Notes: generated by a model from the letters alone, not told the origin. Counted from the stretch's first letter, positions 1 through 10,205 are shown. The stretch: 23,254 nucleotides of DNA from Bremia lactucae (GCF_004359215.1 NW_027152054.1:1-23254); one strand, 5' to 3'. A program made the numbers and translations.

Positions 1-69
1 GCTCGCACCAGGAAGACTTAGGAGTCGTCGACGAAGGCGTAAAACAAATGCCTGACGGTCTCCCGTTTC

Positions 70-582
70 ACGATCTCTGAAAAGGTATGTGTACGAGATG
101 CGCTCGCTGTCGGCGTCCATTACCGTAGGTCCGATTCCGGAGCACATTAAGGTGCCCATGTTTATGAACGGACTACGACATGGCCCATCGCGACAGGACC
201 TTTTCAGAAAGGTGCCGTCGACGATGGAAGAGGCAATGCAAACTGCCCTTGTTGAGGAATACTCCTACAACAGTGCCTCGGCGACAGCTTGATATATGCC
301 GTCGGCCGAGAGGTCAGATGCTACTCCCATGGAGTTGGGCAATGCAGACGTTGTCTGTTACAAATGCGGCAAGCGCGGCCATATGATGGCTCGCTGCTAT
401 GCCAGGGTCCTTGCTAAAGCGAAGACGCCCAGCAAGAGGACGTTCTTCCCAAAGGGCGATGGCAAGAACATGCGTGCGAGACGCATGAGTTTTGCATCGA
501 CCACTAAGGGGTCGGAAATGTAGGAGCGTAGTGGGGGCGGGATGCTCTACTGACGCGGACTCGGAAGCTACCCCTAAGTTCA
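70..582 (+). pseudogene. gag: Ty3/gypsy gag fragment (family A, copy 1), nucleocapsid part
   Basis: This is the C-terminal part of a retrotransposon Gag, which would coat element RNA in cytoplasmic particles. The reading frame runs from about 89 to 523 and shows a capsid-tail segment (MRSLSASITVGPIPE), then one CCHC zinc knuckle, CYKCGKRGHMMARC, at 356-397 with all four ligands present, followed by a Lys/Arg-rich tail. It is clearly the same gene as 8040-8480, with long stretches identical at the nucleotide level. One in-frame TGA (290-292) lies where the other copy has TGG. The C-terminal end is shared with the other copy as far as the sequence taagttc at 575-581, where homology jumps to an earlier part of gag (see 583-709). 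Bases 1-69 hold nothing I recognise. The family is seen directly; the exact left limit is uncertain. Confidence 0.85.
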
Positions 583-709
583 GAGACACCGCACTGCTCC
601 ACGGCTAAAAGCCAGTGAACAATCTGGTGCGCCGCTGTTCCATCGAGGACGACAGCCGGATGGCGTCGTACGTCATGTCGCATCTGCGCGGTAAGGCCTC
701 ATAGTGGGT
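583..709 (+). pseudogene. Displaced internal gag segment with a 29-bp microinversion
   Basis: Bases 625-709 match the capsid-coding part of gag copy 2 (7793-7880), for example gacgacagcc followed by catctgcgcggtaag. In gag this segment belongs upstream of the zinc knuckle, but here it lies downstream, so the order is scrambled. Bases 596-624 match 7764-7792 only as the reverse complement (28 of 29 positions by eye). The junction with the preceding gag tail falls at the hexamer aagttc, which is present in both parental gag positions (7738-7743 and 8521-8526). After about 709 the sequence becomes LINE RT on the other strand. The segment has no coding capacity. Confidence 0.8.
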
Positions 710-2306
710 AGTTCCGTCATAGTGGGGTGTTGTTTTAAAGCCAGTCCCAGAGGTTCAACAACAATGAGAAAAAAAACAATGGCGCGAGAGGGCATCCATG
801 TCGAATGCCGTACCGAACGGGGATCGCCTCGGACAGCAGCCGTACACAAGAAACATGCCTTGGTGACAGTGTGCATTTGACGTATAAGGGCAACGAATCG
901 CTCGGAAAAAACAAATCGGCGTAGGGCTGCGTAAAAGAACTCCCTGTCCAGAATATCGTAGGCTTTCCGGATATCTAATAGTATAGTGCATCGGCTGAGT
1001 TCCACTGACTTATTCTCGTCAATACAAGCTGATCTCCAAGCTGTGCCGATATTTTGGTGGCTCTGGAAGTTCTCCCAGTTTGAAACTTTTTTGTAAGTCC
1101 ATCGGCCGCTCAGTGATTTGATGCATTCAATCGCTCACTCTGGCCATGTGTCCTTCTCGAATCGCTTCCATATTAGCGGTAATCCATTGTCGTCTCTTCT
1201 CATTAGGAGACGTTGATTTCTTCGAGTAACAGTGGCTTAGTAACGCTTACGAAGTTGCTTTTCGCGCCGATTCACTGCCTCTATGCAAATTTGCGCATTC
1301 GATGTTGTCGGTGTCCCAGTTCCTTGTCGTGATTTCGCGGCGAATACCCATATTGCCCATATCCACCAGCATTTGGTAAAGTACTCGCTCGGGTTTATTG
1401 GAACGTATTGGGTATGTATGGCGGGCTTGGTGTCTCGGAGGTTCCTTCGTCAACAGGTCTCTTAAGTGGAGGACGACTTCCTGTTGATCAGAGTATTGTG
1501 GTGGGTTCCGTGCTGTTACCCAGATCACCCGCGGTAACCATTCAGTAGGTACATAGAACCGATCAATACGGCTGTCTTGCTCGGCAGTCCAGTATGTGAA
1601 ATGGTCTGCCACTTCATCTACCTCTTTATCGATCCCGTGTTCCCGCCGAAGTCGAGCGTTAGTCAGATTTTGAAAGAGAGAAGCAGGCATATTAAAGCTG
1701 GGTTATCTGGCCGACTGGCTGTACGTTACCCTAGTCGATCTAATTGAGGACTCTGCCCACTGTTGAAGTCTCCAAGAAGGATCGTGATCCACCAATCAAA
1801 CTCCCACTGTTAGAGGGTGGAGAATAAAGCTTTTCAGTTTCCGCGCTGGTTGATGGCATCGACGCTGAGCACCTGCGTCCCATTGATGGTGGCTCCTAAC
1901 TGTCGTGTATTCCACTGATTCTTATTCCACACAGTCGTCTGCGCTGCTGAGGGTGTCAAGAGGATTGTTACCCCTGCTGAATTGGATGACCCTGTACTCC
2001 AGAACGATAAGAGCGATTGTCGGTCTTGCAGCCTTAGTCCCCACAGCTTCTGCCACAATGTTCGTAATTCCTCCGCCCCGTCTTCTATATCTACATGAAT
2101 TTCTTGGAGGCACCATGCCAGGTGCCTTTCTAGGACCGTTGTCCTGTTACATGCCGATAGCCACCCAAGTCTTTTTTCTTGCTGAAGCCTAATACGTTCA
2201 AGTTCACGATTCTTGTGTCAACTGGCTGCATCTTGGCGCAATGAAGAGTCTGTGAATCCGCAGTAATATCCAGGATTCTGTGACGTCCGTAGCCACCTGC
2301 GCTCAT
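710..2306 (-). pseudogene. LINE ORF2 fragment: APE-type endonuclease and N-terminal reverse transcriptase
   Basis: From a plausible ATG at 2306 (MSAGGYGRHRILD) the frame shows TRIVNLNVLGFS and, after a frameshift near 2165, LERHLAWCLQEIHV with the catalytic Glu motif LQEIH at about 2095-2109. FWSTGSSNSAGVTILL follows at about 2000. The C-terminal endonuclease block at 1690-1450 reads TYW, then SRIDRFYV, then YSDQQEVVLHL. In this last motif the usual SDH has Gln (codon 1484-1486) in place of the catalytic His. A linker runs to about 1010, then RT begins: LLDIRKAYDILDREFF, with the motif-A Asp at 973-975, and FLIVVEPLGLAL near 745. The protein stops before the YxDD motif. Several frameshifts and stops show it is dead. 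The L1-like assignment is sure; the exact clade is not. Confidence 0.88.
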
Positions 2307-5300
2307 AATAAGTTGGCGCTACAATTGTGACACTTTAAGGACAGTTCCTGGCTGCCCATAATACGGGAGGAGATTCTTCTCCTCAGACTGTTGCAGTTCT
2401 GAGGCGAAGAAAAATACTTACGAGATGGTAAATATGCGAGAGTTGACTGGTTGTAGTACGCTTGCTTATAGCGCACGTCGTGATCGAAGAACATGGCACA
2501 AACGAGGTGCTGGCTCATCCTATTCCGTCGTTTTGGGTCATAAAACTTTAGTATGTCATCTCAAGCGTATCCTATTTCTCGGAGCTTTTGCCAGTCGCCC
2601 GCGTTGTCCCCGAGAGGAATGAGGCTCGTTTGTTGACTTCAATGGCGGGAGTTGTCTATCCAGTGTTCAATCCACTCTAATGCGAATTTATCCACAATTC
2701 GCGAGTTTGGCCTACAAAGGCCGTCGACCTTACATTCCCTCATGTTGTCGTCCACTGAACGAGCACTTTCCCGTCCAAAATCAAGAAGAGCTGGCCCAGG
2801 AAGACAAAATGCTTCATTTGCCATAATAGGTGGTCCGACACCTTTCGGGCAACCTGCTGCCATTCGGCAGTAGAGCTGATAGTTGTCGGAAAAAGTAGTT
2901 GCTGAGCGTAAGGCTAGTTAGCATCCAGCACCACCGAGGCACCTTTCCATTGAGAGCGATCCCTGTCCTCGTCCTCGCCCTCGTAGGTTAGTTGTTTGAG
3001 TATCTGATTGCTTAACCTTTTTTAGGATCACCGCGATATGGATATTTCTGAGTACCGTCCCGGTTGTTTCATCTGGCGTCTGAATGTAACTGCGCTTCTT
3101 CACTCTGAAGATGCTTGTCTTGTTTTCTACTGGTGGCGTAATGAGAAGAGCTACCACTGTAGTGACTGGAACTGGTACTCCTGCGCGTCTGGTTGGGGGC
3201 GATCTGACCCCGCTGTATACTCAGCTGGCGATGGTTAGATGGGGCTATAGCTACTGACCTCTAACGTTGCACTGCTCTGAGACGCCTGCACCTCCTCTTG
3301 ACTAGACTCGGTGACTGACGCCCTGATCAATGTCCTCTATCTGTTGCTGCCACATTTGTAAGAGTGGTAAGGACACCTTGTTGTAGGTCATGAAGCGTAG
3401 AGCCTCCCTGTAGTCTGGCCCACAATTCATCGACTTTCCGCTCCATGTGAATGGATCTCACTGTTCGTCCATTTTTGCATCCTCCTGAGAGTCCCGAAAA
3501 TTTGGGCTGGCTGGATTCGTTGCAGGTGCCCCGGTGGCGTTGGTGACTGTTCCGACCGGAAACTCTCCCTCGGTATCGTTGCTGGGCATGTCTTCATCCG
3601 CCACCTCTAAGACTGGCAGCGTGTCCACTCGTCCTGTGTAGATGAAAGCTGAGTAGTGCATGCCCCAATATTGAACTAGAAGTGGAAGTTGCGCGGGGTG
3701 CTCAGTTCTTTCAACCATTTTATCATCGATAAGATCCATTACCGAGATGTTTTTTTTTGCTGGTTCGATTACCTTACGATAACGTGTAATGGCCGATGGT
3801 TTGAATTTTCTGCATGCCCACTCCTGCTTCTGTACATCCGCCAAGTGCAAGACGTATACTGTCTGCAGAAGGTTATTGACTGCCATACTCATCGTACCCC
3901 CCCCCCAGTATCATCACTGATGATGACGGCTCTGTCAGTGGCGTAATCTTCCAAAAACAACTTCATATGATTGGCAGATTCGGTACGCTACATATTGGCC
4001 CACCCGCGGCGAGTGTTTGCTAAGGCGTTAACGCGTTGTTCGTGGGCTAATTGGTCTTCCAGATGGAGTAGTCCCGCAAATTTGATTCCTCTTTTCAGAC
4101 TTGCGGTCATGTTTTCCAGCGTTTTTTCGGGTCCTGCTAGAGTTGCTTTTACTGCTGCCTGGGCTGACACCATCACCATGCCGTTTCTAGTGGCCGTGTT
4201 GTTTACCTCTCGGATGCCTAACTGATGTTTAACGTCTTGGATGAGACCGTGGCTTTTGGGCTAAATGCACTCCCAGTGGTAGCTGGGCGCTACCACTGCG
4301 ACCAAAAGTTTGCAATAGTTTTCGGAACATGCGTCGTTCTTTACGCTTTGTGCGTGAGCAGAACGGGACTTGTTGTCTAGACCGCTTTGCCCGGAGCGAG
4401 TCCAATACCCCGTCGTTTCTTATCATCTGGTTCCTCAGCGACCTTACGGTTTTCTGTAGTCGCTATCGACTCATCCACCTGTAAGTCAACTACCTCTAAA
4501 AAAATCCGACTGATTCTCTTGCCGCTCGTCCGCTGCGTATCGGGTTCACTCGGTTCGTAATCAAGAACCTGATACGCTCATGAGCTAGCTTTTCTCTTTT
4601 CTTGTAGCGAGAGCTCACGAGCCCATAACAACAGACCACCTCCTAAACTAACCTTGATCCAGGGTTGTTTCTCTGAGGGCTCGGGTTCTGGTTACACATG
4701 CGCGAATTTCGTGTCTTGCTCCTCTTAAGGTGCCCCCCTTGGACTTTTATTATTCGCTGCTGTTCTGCCCCACCTGAAACAATTTCTCCTTTCTGGTCTC
4801 TACGGCTTTTGTCGCTGTCGCTGCCTCCAATCGCAGCTCAATACGCTTCGTGGCCGTGCTACAAATTTCCGTAAGACTTGAAAACGGCCTAGCCATGTCT
4901 TCCAGCTCTTGGATTTTATTTTCAGTAGCTACGATAGCCCCGGACCCCGGAGCAGACTGTCGCTAAAGCTACATCGTGCCATCGTGTGACCCAGGTTCCA
5001 ACAATGGCAACATTTAATCCGATACCCTACATTGGGTTGTTGGCCACGACAGTCGTTCCAAACCATATTATTCTGACTATCCTATCCGAAAAAAGTTGTG
5101 CATCTCGCTAGCTTAAAGGTAATCTGCCACGCTATTGATGTGCGTGAATGCGGGGTTTTGGTATCCAGATCTTCCATATCATACTCCACCGATATCTTAT
5201 CTTTAAGATACGCTGTGATTCGTCCAATGTCCGTGAGCCGCGTGAGGTTGTGTAACTGCACTGTGTACTCCGTACGTCTAGCATAGCCGCTTCCGTTTCC

Positions 5301-6709
5301 TTGGTGTTACCTTCGCCGGATCGTTTCCTTCTCGATTTGGAGCGCATTTGAAGCCTGTAGATGCGTTCTCTGTACATGACTTGGACACTTTGATGCCGTT
5401 GCGGTATATCACGGGTGATCACGGGTGAAGAAGTAGATATGGGTGGACTTAGTAACCTGGTCATAGCTTATCGTCTTGGTCTGCCCCAGCATTGCGTAGC
5501 ATGCACCAATTCTAGGATTGCCACCGTGAGCCCTGTCTGCTGATCTTGATACTCCGGCTTCCGTCCAATTGCAAAATTAGTTCGCCTTCGACTTGAACCT
5601 GGATGGCACCGTAAAACGCAAGCGGTTGCGCTTTAAGCGCTTGTCGTACGAAGTCCGAAAGATGCCTGCATGCTACATTGCCTTCCACAATGCCTGCTAA
5701 CACTGCACATTCATCATCCGTCCCGTTACGCTCTTATTAACGACTGATTAATGACTTGGACGTTGCAAATAAATCCTTACGACGAACGATCTCCTCGCTA
5801 GTGAACTTGGCTGGATTAAACATGTAGTCCTCGGACATCGGCTTGATAGCTCCAATAAATGGCACCGGTGGAGCTCCGACACCCTTCTTTACCACCTTGG
5901 TCCACTGATTCAGGACTGGGTGTGCGCTCATTTGTACTGACTCGATAGCTTGCGAACGATCTCCTTGAAAGATTATTTTGTGATCAGTAGTTCCTTGGTG
6001 ATCGTTGTCGCAAGCTTTACCCATTCTGAAAAGGTTCTTGCTTTCTTGACGAACACTTGCTTGAAGAGGCTTAACAGACTAGCTACTTCCACCCCATTGA
6101 GTTTGGAGAATCGTTATCTCTCGGCTGATAGGACCTCCCGTTGCATGGGTACCGCTTCATAGGCCCCTGCAAATAGTTCTCTTAGCGTTGTGCGCCATGC
6201 TTCCACCTGGCCGATGCCTGGCACTTGTACCATGTCTTTTACCATTGCTGTGAACATCTGTTCCGCTGTTGCGCGTAAAGGTTTCTGCACTCTCAGTTGA
6301 CCTGTTGCTCCTCCCATTGGGGGGCTCTCAGACGTTTGTCGTTGCTCAGACGTCAGATCTACTGCCTCCGGTGTACTCGTTCCGTGTTCTGGCTCCACCT
6401 CCACCCGACTAGCGTTCGTCGTTCATTGTTTTCACCGGTGGGCTTCTTTTCCCCGTCTTTACCCTCTTCCATGAGCGGGGGTTTGGAGGATGGTACTTCC
6501 GACTCTAATACGTCTACCATCTCGTCCGTGGCCGTCCTCTGCTCCCTGTTAAGTATCGCGTTATTCTTCTCCGATCTCGTCTCCATTGCCCTTATGCCCG
6601 TCCTTTTTATACTCCGCTTTGATCGGCTAATCTCTGCGCCTAACTTTGGGGACTGACCCCCTGGCACTTCAACTAAACGCTTATATATTTGCCCTCGTGA
6701 AAAAAACAC
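2307..6709 (-). pseudogene. Long LINE ORF1 region, multiply frameshifted
   Basis: Consecutive - strand frames, each broken after 60-145 codons, tile this 4.4-kb stretch. They start with MEVEPEHGTSTPEAVDLTS at 6404 and a frame entering from about 6709. They continue through LFKQVFVKKARTFSEWVKL (about 6060), PVLNQWTKVVKKGVGAPP (about 5900), VACRHLSDFVRQALKAQP (about 5660), AAVKATLAGPEKTLENM (about 4160), and a 144-codon frame at 3892-3458 containing LPLLVQYWGMHYSAFIYTG. They end with a Gly/Arg-rich LRGRGRGQG near 2985 and LEWIEHWIDNSRH near 2645. The position, 5' of ORF2 in the same orientation, indicates the RNA-binding ORF1 of the LINE. I saw no CCHC knuckle or RRM signature, so the function is inferred from position. 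About 1,400 codons would be unusually long for an L1 ORF1; a nested insertion around 4430-5130, where frames are poorest, is possible. Confidence 0.55.
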
Positions 6710-6866
6710 ATCGTTGGTTTTCTCTCTTTGGAATGTGTCATAGAAGATTTAGGTCACGCAGTTTCTCAGACCGCCCGAAACTGGTCTGCTTGTACAGTGC
6801 CGGGCTAAAGTTGCCCTACATTACACACATCCATTAGGTACACTTTGTGTACTTAACGGGATGGTC

Positions 6867-6960
6867 AATTACTTCATGTGAAGTACTAAGACCTGCCACT
6901 TGGGTGTGGTGCAAATTACTTCATGTGAAGTACTTAGATCTGCCGCTTGGGCGTGTTGCA
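6867..6960 (+). repeat. 47-bp tandem duplication inside LTR-A1
   Basis: Two copies of a unit beginning aattacttcatgtgaagtac lie at 6867-6913 and 6914-6960, differing at several positions. LTR-A2 and LTR-A3 have the single unit. Each unit contains the short inverted repeat acttcatgtgaagt. Confidence 0.85.
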
Positions 6961-7014
6961 CATAGTGATCCACCCTTGTGTATATGATGCACAAAGGTGC
7001 ATTCACATTGAAAG

Positions 7015-7035
7015 GGATGACGGCTAGCGTCATCC
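7015..7035 (+). promoter_or_regulatory. TGACG..CGTCA palindrome in LTR-A1
   Basis: A palindrome of about 20 bp, ggatgacggctagcgtcatc, lies in the upstream half of the LTR. TGACG half-sites are typical of CREB/ATF-like bZIP factors; that role here is inferred. The same motif occurs as a pair in LTR-A2 and LTR-A3. Confidence 0.4.
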
Positions 7036-7358
7036 ACGATCCGGTGCACATTTACAGAGATGGCATCCACTGATTGGTTAGGAAGTTTTATATTTAATTT
7101 GATCAAATACAAATGAGTCGATTTAGTACATTTACAAGATTTTATTTTTATATCGGTTAAGTGCGCACGTGAAGCCGCGTAACCTCTTCCGTAACGACAT
7201 TTGTACCAAGGTACCTAGTTCGTTGGGTGAGGTCGCTTAGACGCCCACTAACAACCTTATTGCACGTGAGAGAGAAGACGGTCAAACCGCTTCCTCTCTG
7301 TGTTTGAAGGTGTGTGCTTAAGACGAGCGAGGCTGCTATAGAAGTGTTCGCTAACACT

Positions 7359-7375
7359 TGGTAGTACTAGTAGTC
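7359..7375 (+). promoter_or_regulatory. Candidate primer-binding site of element A
   Basis: The sequence tggtagtactagtagtc begins two bases after the LTR end. TGG at this position is expected where a tRNA 3' CCA end primes minus-strand cDNA. I could not identify the tRNA. Confidence 0.35.
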
Positions 7376-7419
7376 CTTCCCACAATTCGTATCTTTGAGC
7401 GTGTCAGTGAGGATGAGCC

Positions 7420-8480
7420 TTAATTTCGTTTGGGATCATATTTTACACCTCTCCAATCATCATCAGAAGGTGGCAAAGATTTGATGACCAAGCCCTGGCC
7501 AGGCTCTTGGGCAGTCCTCTTCAGCAAAATGTTTCTCAGTTGGAGCAGTTTGAGGCATTCGTGCTCGGACAGCGGAGGGCCGCGTCCGAGGTACAGGGCC
7601 ATGCTGCGGCGGAGTCCGTCACTTAGACTCAGGATGAGCTGAGGAATGAGCAGGCTCAGAGCGAGGCTCTCAACAGGACTGTTGAGATGCTCTCTGCCCG
7701 GCCGCATCAGCCGAGGCCCATTCGGATTGACCCGCCCAAGTTCGATGGAACGGCAGTGCACACGATTGTCCACTGGCTTTTAGCCGTGGAGCAATGCGGT
7801 GCGCCCAGCTCATCGAGGACGACAGCCAGATGGTGTCGTACGCCATGTCGCATCTGCGCGGTAAGACCTCAGAGCGGGTTTACTCGGCGCATATGGCGGA
7901 CAGAAAGGCGTTCCCTACATGGGCGATATTTAAGGAAAAGATTCGCGCCATGTACCAGCCGCCAACAATGAAGTGTAGCTTCAGACGCGCTTCTTTGGAG
8001 CGCGACAGACGAAGCGATCTATACAAGAGTATATGCAAGAGATGCACTCGCTGTCGGCGTCCATTACCGTAGGTCCGATTCCGGAGCCTAATAAGGTGCC
8101 CATGTTTATGAGCGGACTACGGCATGACCCATCGCGACAGGCCCTTTTTGAGAAAGGTGCCGTCGACGATGAAAGAGGCAATACAAATTGCCTTGGTTAA
8201 GGAGAAATCCTGCAACGGTGCCTCGGCGACAGCTTGGTATAAGCCGTCGGCCGAGACCTCAGATACAACTCCAATGGAGTTGGACAATGCAGACGTGGTT
8301 TGTTTTAAATACGGCAAGCGCGGCCATATGATGGCTCGCTGCTATGCCAGGGTCCCTGCTGGGGCGAAGACGCCCAGCAAGAGGACTCCCTACCCAAAGG
8401 GCGATGGCAAAAACCAGCATGCGAGACACATGAGTTCTGCATTAATCACTGAGGGGTCGGGAAATGCAGGAGCACAGTAG
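7420..8480 (+). pseudogene. gag: Ty3/gypsy gag (family A, copy 2)
   Basis: The coding frame is broken into pieces. About 7550-7795 reads an Ala/Gln/Glu-rich, probably coiled N-terminal region with an in-frame TAG at 7624-7626, then PIRIDPPKFDGTAVHTIVHW, the start of a Retrotrans_gag-type capsid. After a frameshift near 7795 it continues AQLIEDDSQMVSYAMSHLRG and AFPTWAIFKEKIRAMYQPP (7800-7970). Further shifts lead to EMHSLSASITVGPIPE (about 8040) and the nucleocapsid frame at 8124-8480. The zinc knuckle reads CFKYGKRGHMMARC (8301-8342): the second ligand Cys is Tyr (codon 8310-8312), whereas copy 1 keeps Cys. One extra base near 8150 relative to copy 1 explains one of the shifts. It would have packaged element RNA; it is now dead. 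Confidence 0.85.
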
Positions 8481-8519
8481 GAACCGGATGCCCTACTGAC
8501 GCGGACTCTGAAGCTACCC

Positions 8520-9480
8520 CTAAGTTCACCGTTGTGGAACAGATGGGTAGCATAGTCCCTGAGGACTCGAAATTTCGGAATTCAACCCTCCTGGTCTATA
8601 GCGCTCATGTAAGAGGCTATGACCAGGTGATGACCCTCCTAGTGGATTAGGATGCATCACAAAATTTTGTAGACCTCGCGGCTCGAAGAAAGAGACCTGC
8701 GATATTTGAGTCGCTTTGCCAGGATGACAAGCGAGAAAAGGCGACCGTTCGTTAAGCGAACGGCGCGCTCGTTAATTCTGAGGGAGTTCAGGTAGAACTC
8801 GCCTTAAGCTTTAGTGACTTCTCTTGTAAAGAGAATTCACAGTGCTAGGTATGGAGAGTCCGTATGACCTCATGCTAGGCATGCCGTGATTGGCAAACCA
8901 TGGATACTGGCGTACACGCACAGTTGCGAACTCTACGCAGGACACCGGAAAAGATGTGCTCCTGGGAGAGGCGTATGCAGCTGATGTCGTGTCGAACACA
9001 GTTAAGGGTGCGTTGACGGAATGTCAAATGTCACCAATTCCTACCCAGCTTGTTGCGACTGGGGTAGTGAAAAGGCGGATGACAAGTAGTCATGCGTCCT
9101 AATGTCCTGCACAGAGCCGAGAGCCCGTGGCAGTAGACGGCGACCTGACAGGTAGTCATGCGTCGCATTTACCGGCACAGTGCCTAGAGCCTGGTGCGGT
9201 TGGAAGGGGTGCGTTAGATAGGAGTGCAATGACACCCGCTTCCCAGAAAAAGGTCGTGGTGACTCAAAGAACGAGTGATATTTGCTATCTCCTCGGCAGA
9301 TATAAAGAACTTGCCGGAGCACCTAAACTGAAGATGCCTCCACAATTTCGTCTGTGACGACCTCGAACACCTTGTTCGAAGGCCCGTCCTCTTTATAAGA
9401 GACTGATCCAAAGGTCGCTCGTTTAGACGTACTTTTGATCGTCCTAACCGGAGATGTCGTGGGATCTGTTCCTTGCCGAG
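8520..9480 (+). pseudogene. Element A protease region and protease-RT spacer
   Basis: Just after gag, a broken + frame reads TLLV..., then LVD, a TAG stop (8648-8650), and DASQNFVDLAA. This is a retropepsin active site of the DSGAS type with its second residue changed to a stop. ATVR, then VELALSFSDFSC and YDLMLG (about 8865-8880) follow, the usual C-terminal part of gypsy proteases. After that comes a low-complexity spacer with a 66-bp tandem repeat (9079-9210) and degenerate sequence to 9480. No RT motif follows. The protease would have matured Gag-Pol. Frameshifts and stops throughout rule out function. Confidence 0.7.
9079..9210 (+). repeat. 66-bp diverged tandem repeat in the protease-RT spacer of element A
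   Basis: Two units, at 9079-9144 and 9145-9210, align along their length. They share acaagtagtcatgcgtc versus acaggtagtcatgcgtc and agagccgagagcccgtgg versus agtgcctagagcctggtg. In protein terms this is a 22-residue repeat (SSHAS...CPAQSREPVAV against GSHASHLPAQCLEPGAV). Element B has a comparable 21-residue repeat at the equivalent place. Confidence 0.75.
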
Positions 9481-10074
9481 TTAAAGGAAGAAAATATCCC
9501 CACCCGCCACATAGCCACGTTCAAAACGACTGGCTTGTGACACCGACTGAGCACGTTCACGTGTCGTCAGTGGAGCTTTAGGCTTAAAATGTTCTCTGTC
9601 AGAAATTTTTTGGATAATGGGTTCAGCAAATGGCGTTGTGATTTTACCCAACGAAGAAGCGGCTGTGCCTTTATGGGCAGCGCTCTCATTAACCGTCGCT
9701 GCGCTATCCAGCGCAGCTGATGAGACAGCGTTAGTAAATATTGCTGTCTCCATGTTGTGAGCCGTGAGAAAAGTTTGGATGGGCAATAATGCGCCATTAT
9801 CCCTCGTCATGAGCTCGTTGTCCGCTTTACTGCTATGAGGTGACGGCAACGATGCCGACTCATTGTAGTCGACAATGTGCGACGGATCAGCAACCTCACT
9901 GTGAAAGTGGGATGAATCCTTAAGCCCCATTAACGTGTCAGCAGCAGTAGCTATCGGCGTTTTGACTAAGGCATTGGACTTTGCCGGCGTGTTAACGCAG
10001 CGCGTGCGCTTAGTTTGAGGTTGAGTGGGCGTCTTCGCAGACGACCAACCAACGTGGCCCCTTTTTGGTGGCAT
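9481..10074 (-). CDS. Intact antisense ORF of unknown function in element A (197 aa)
   Basis: This open frame of 197 codons runs opposite to the element that contains it. It is among the longest uninterrupted frames in a window where almost every other coding region is broken. The start ATG (10074) has context aaagATGcc, with a purine at -3, and lies 132 bp inside the 3' LTR. The product starts with a basic stretch (MPPKRGHVGWSSAKTP, then PQTKRTR, possibly a nuclear localisation signal). It continues as a Ser/Ala/Thr/Asp-rich, probably disordered chain. There is no signal peptide, membrane segment, RXLR motif or enzyme motif that I can see. It stops at TAA close to the point where recognisable pol sequence ends, so it may be truncated at its C-terminus. 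Alternatives are the N-terminus of another element's protein inserted in reverse, or a captured host gene. I do not recognise a family. Confidence 0.5.
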   Translation of the reverse strand: MPPKRGHVGWSSAKTPTQPQTKRTRCVNTPAKSNALVKTPIATAADTLMGLKDSSHFHSEVADPSHIVDYNESASLPSPHSSKADNELMTRDNGALLPIQTFLTAHNMETAIFTNAVSSAALDSAATVNESAAHKGTAASSLGKITTPFAEPIIQKISDREHFKPKAPLTTRERAQSVSQASRFERGYVAGGDIFFL

Positions 10075-10205
10075 CTTTGGTTTGTGTATGTAAGCAGAGG
10101 TCGCTAGAGTAAATGAGAGAACTAGCGGCGCGTAAAGCTGCTCGGAATTCCTCTCTATTCTTTGACGAATTTAAAATGCAAATTCGTTCTTTAAAATGGG
10201 GATGG
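10075..10205. other. Leader between antisense ORF and LTR-A2, with purine-rich tract
   Basis: Non-coding sequence. It contains the near-palindrome cgaatttaaaatgcaaattcg (about 10165-10185) and ends ttaaaatggggatgg (10191-10205). That purine-rich run directly before the LTR is a plausible plus-strand primer (polypurine tract), which would make LTR-A2 a 3' LTR. Confidence 0.45.

Larger units (their letters stand above)
710..6797 (-). mobile_element. Degraded L1-like non-LTR retrotransposon (LINE), 3'-truncated
   Basis: A single - strand unit reads from about 6797 down to 710: a long, frameshifted ORF1 region (about 6709 to 2310), then ORF2 with an APE-type endonuclease (about 2306-1450) and the start of a reverse transcriptase (about 1005-712). 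Both the order and the endonuclease/RT motifs are those of L1-type LINEs, which move by target-primed reverse transcription in the nucleus. The 3' half of RT, any RNase H, the 3' UTR and the tail are missing: the sequence stops abruptly against a gag fragment near 710. Normal LINE decay removes the 5' end, so loss of the 3' end implies a later deletion or rearrangement. The 5' end abuts LTR-A1 near 6791-6798. Unit limits are inferred from the flanking elements. Confidence 0.8.
6791..7356 (+). repeat. LTR-A1, 5' LTR of gypsy element A
   Basis: It shares its whole layout with 10206-10743 and 22450-23002: the start (gccgggctaaagttgccctaca), gggatggtcaatta, the palindrome at 7015-7035, taagtgcgcac, gttgggtgaggtcgctta and the end (ctaaca at 7351-7356). 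Termini follow the TG...CA rule; the exact left end is uncertain between 6791 and 6798. It carries a 47-bp tandem duplication (6867-6960) absent from the other two copies. It has only one copy of the TGACG..CGTCA palindrome where they have two. It is followed by a candidate primer-binding site and gag, so it acts as the 5' LTR (promoter and RNA start). Confidence 0.85.

Noticed and set aside
1905..2192. 95-codon + strand frame
   Set aside because: Shadow of the LINE endonuclease on the opposite strand, which carries the LQEIHV and FWSTGSSNSAG motifs.
3897..3906. Run of ten C (and a poly-T run near 3748) as regulatory signals
   Set aside because: Simple homopolymers in a decayed LINE ORF1; they more likely mark slippage or sequencing error.
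6297..6656. 119-codon + strand frame
   Set aside because: Lies over LINE ORF1 frames on the - strand and shows only low-complexity Ser/Leu-rich sequence with no motif.
9481..10074. Secreted host effector (RXLR or Crinkler type) encoded by the antisense ORF
   Set aside because: No hydrophobic signal peptide, RXLR/dEER or LFLAK motif is visible; the N-terminus is basic and polar.
10176..10183. ATGCAAAT octamer upstream of both antisense ORFs as a shared promoter element
   Set aside because: The octamer also occurs near 1283 and 18536, inside unrelated LINE and RT sequence, so its presence near both antisense starts is not specific.
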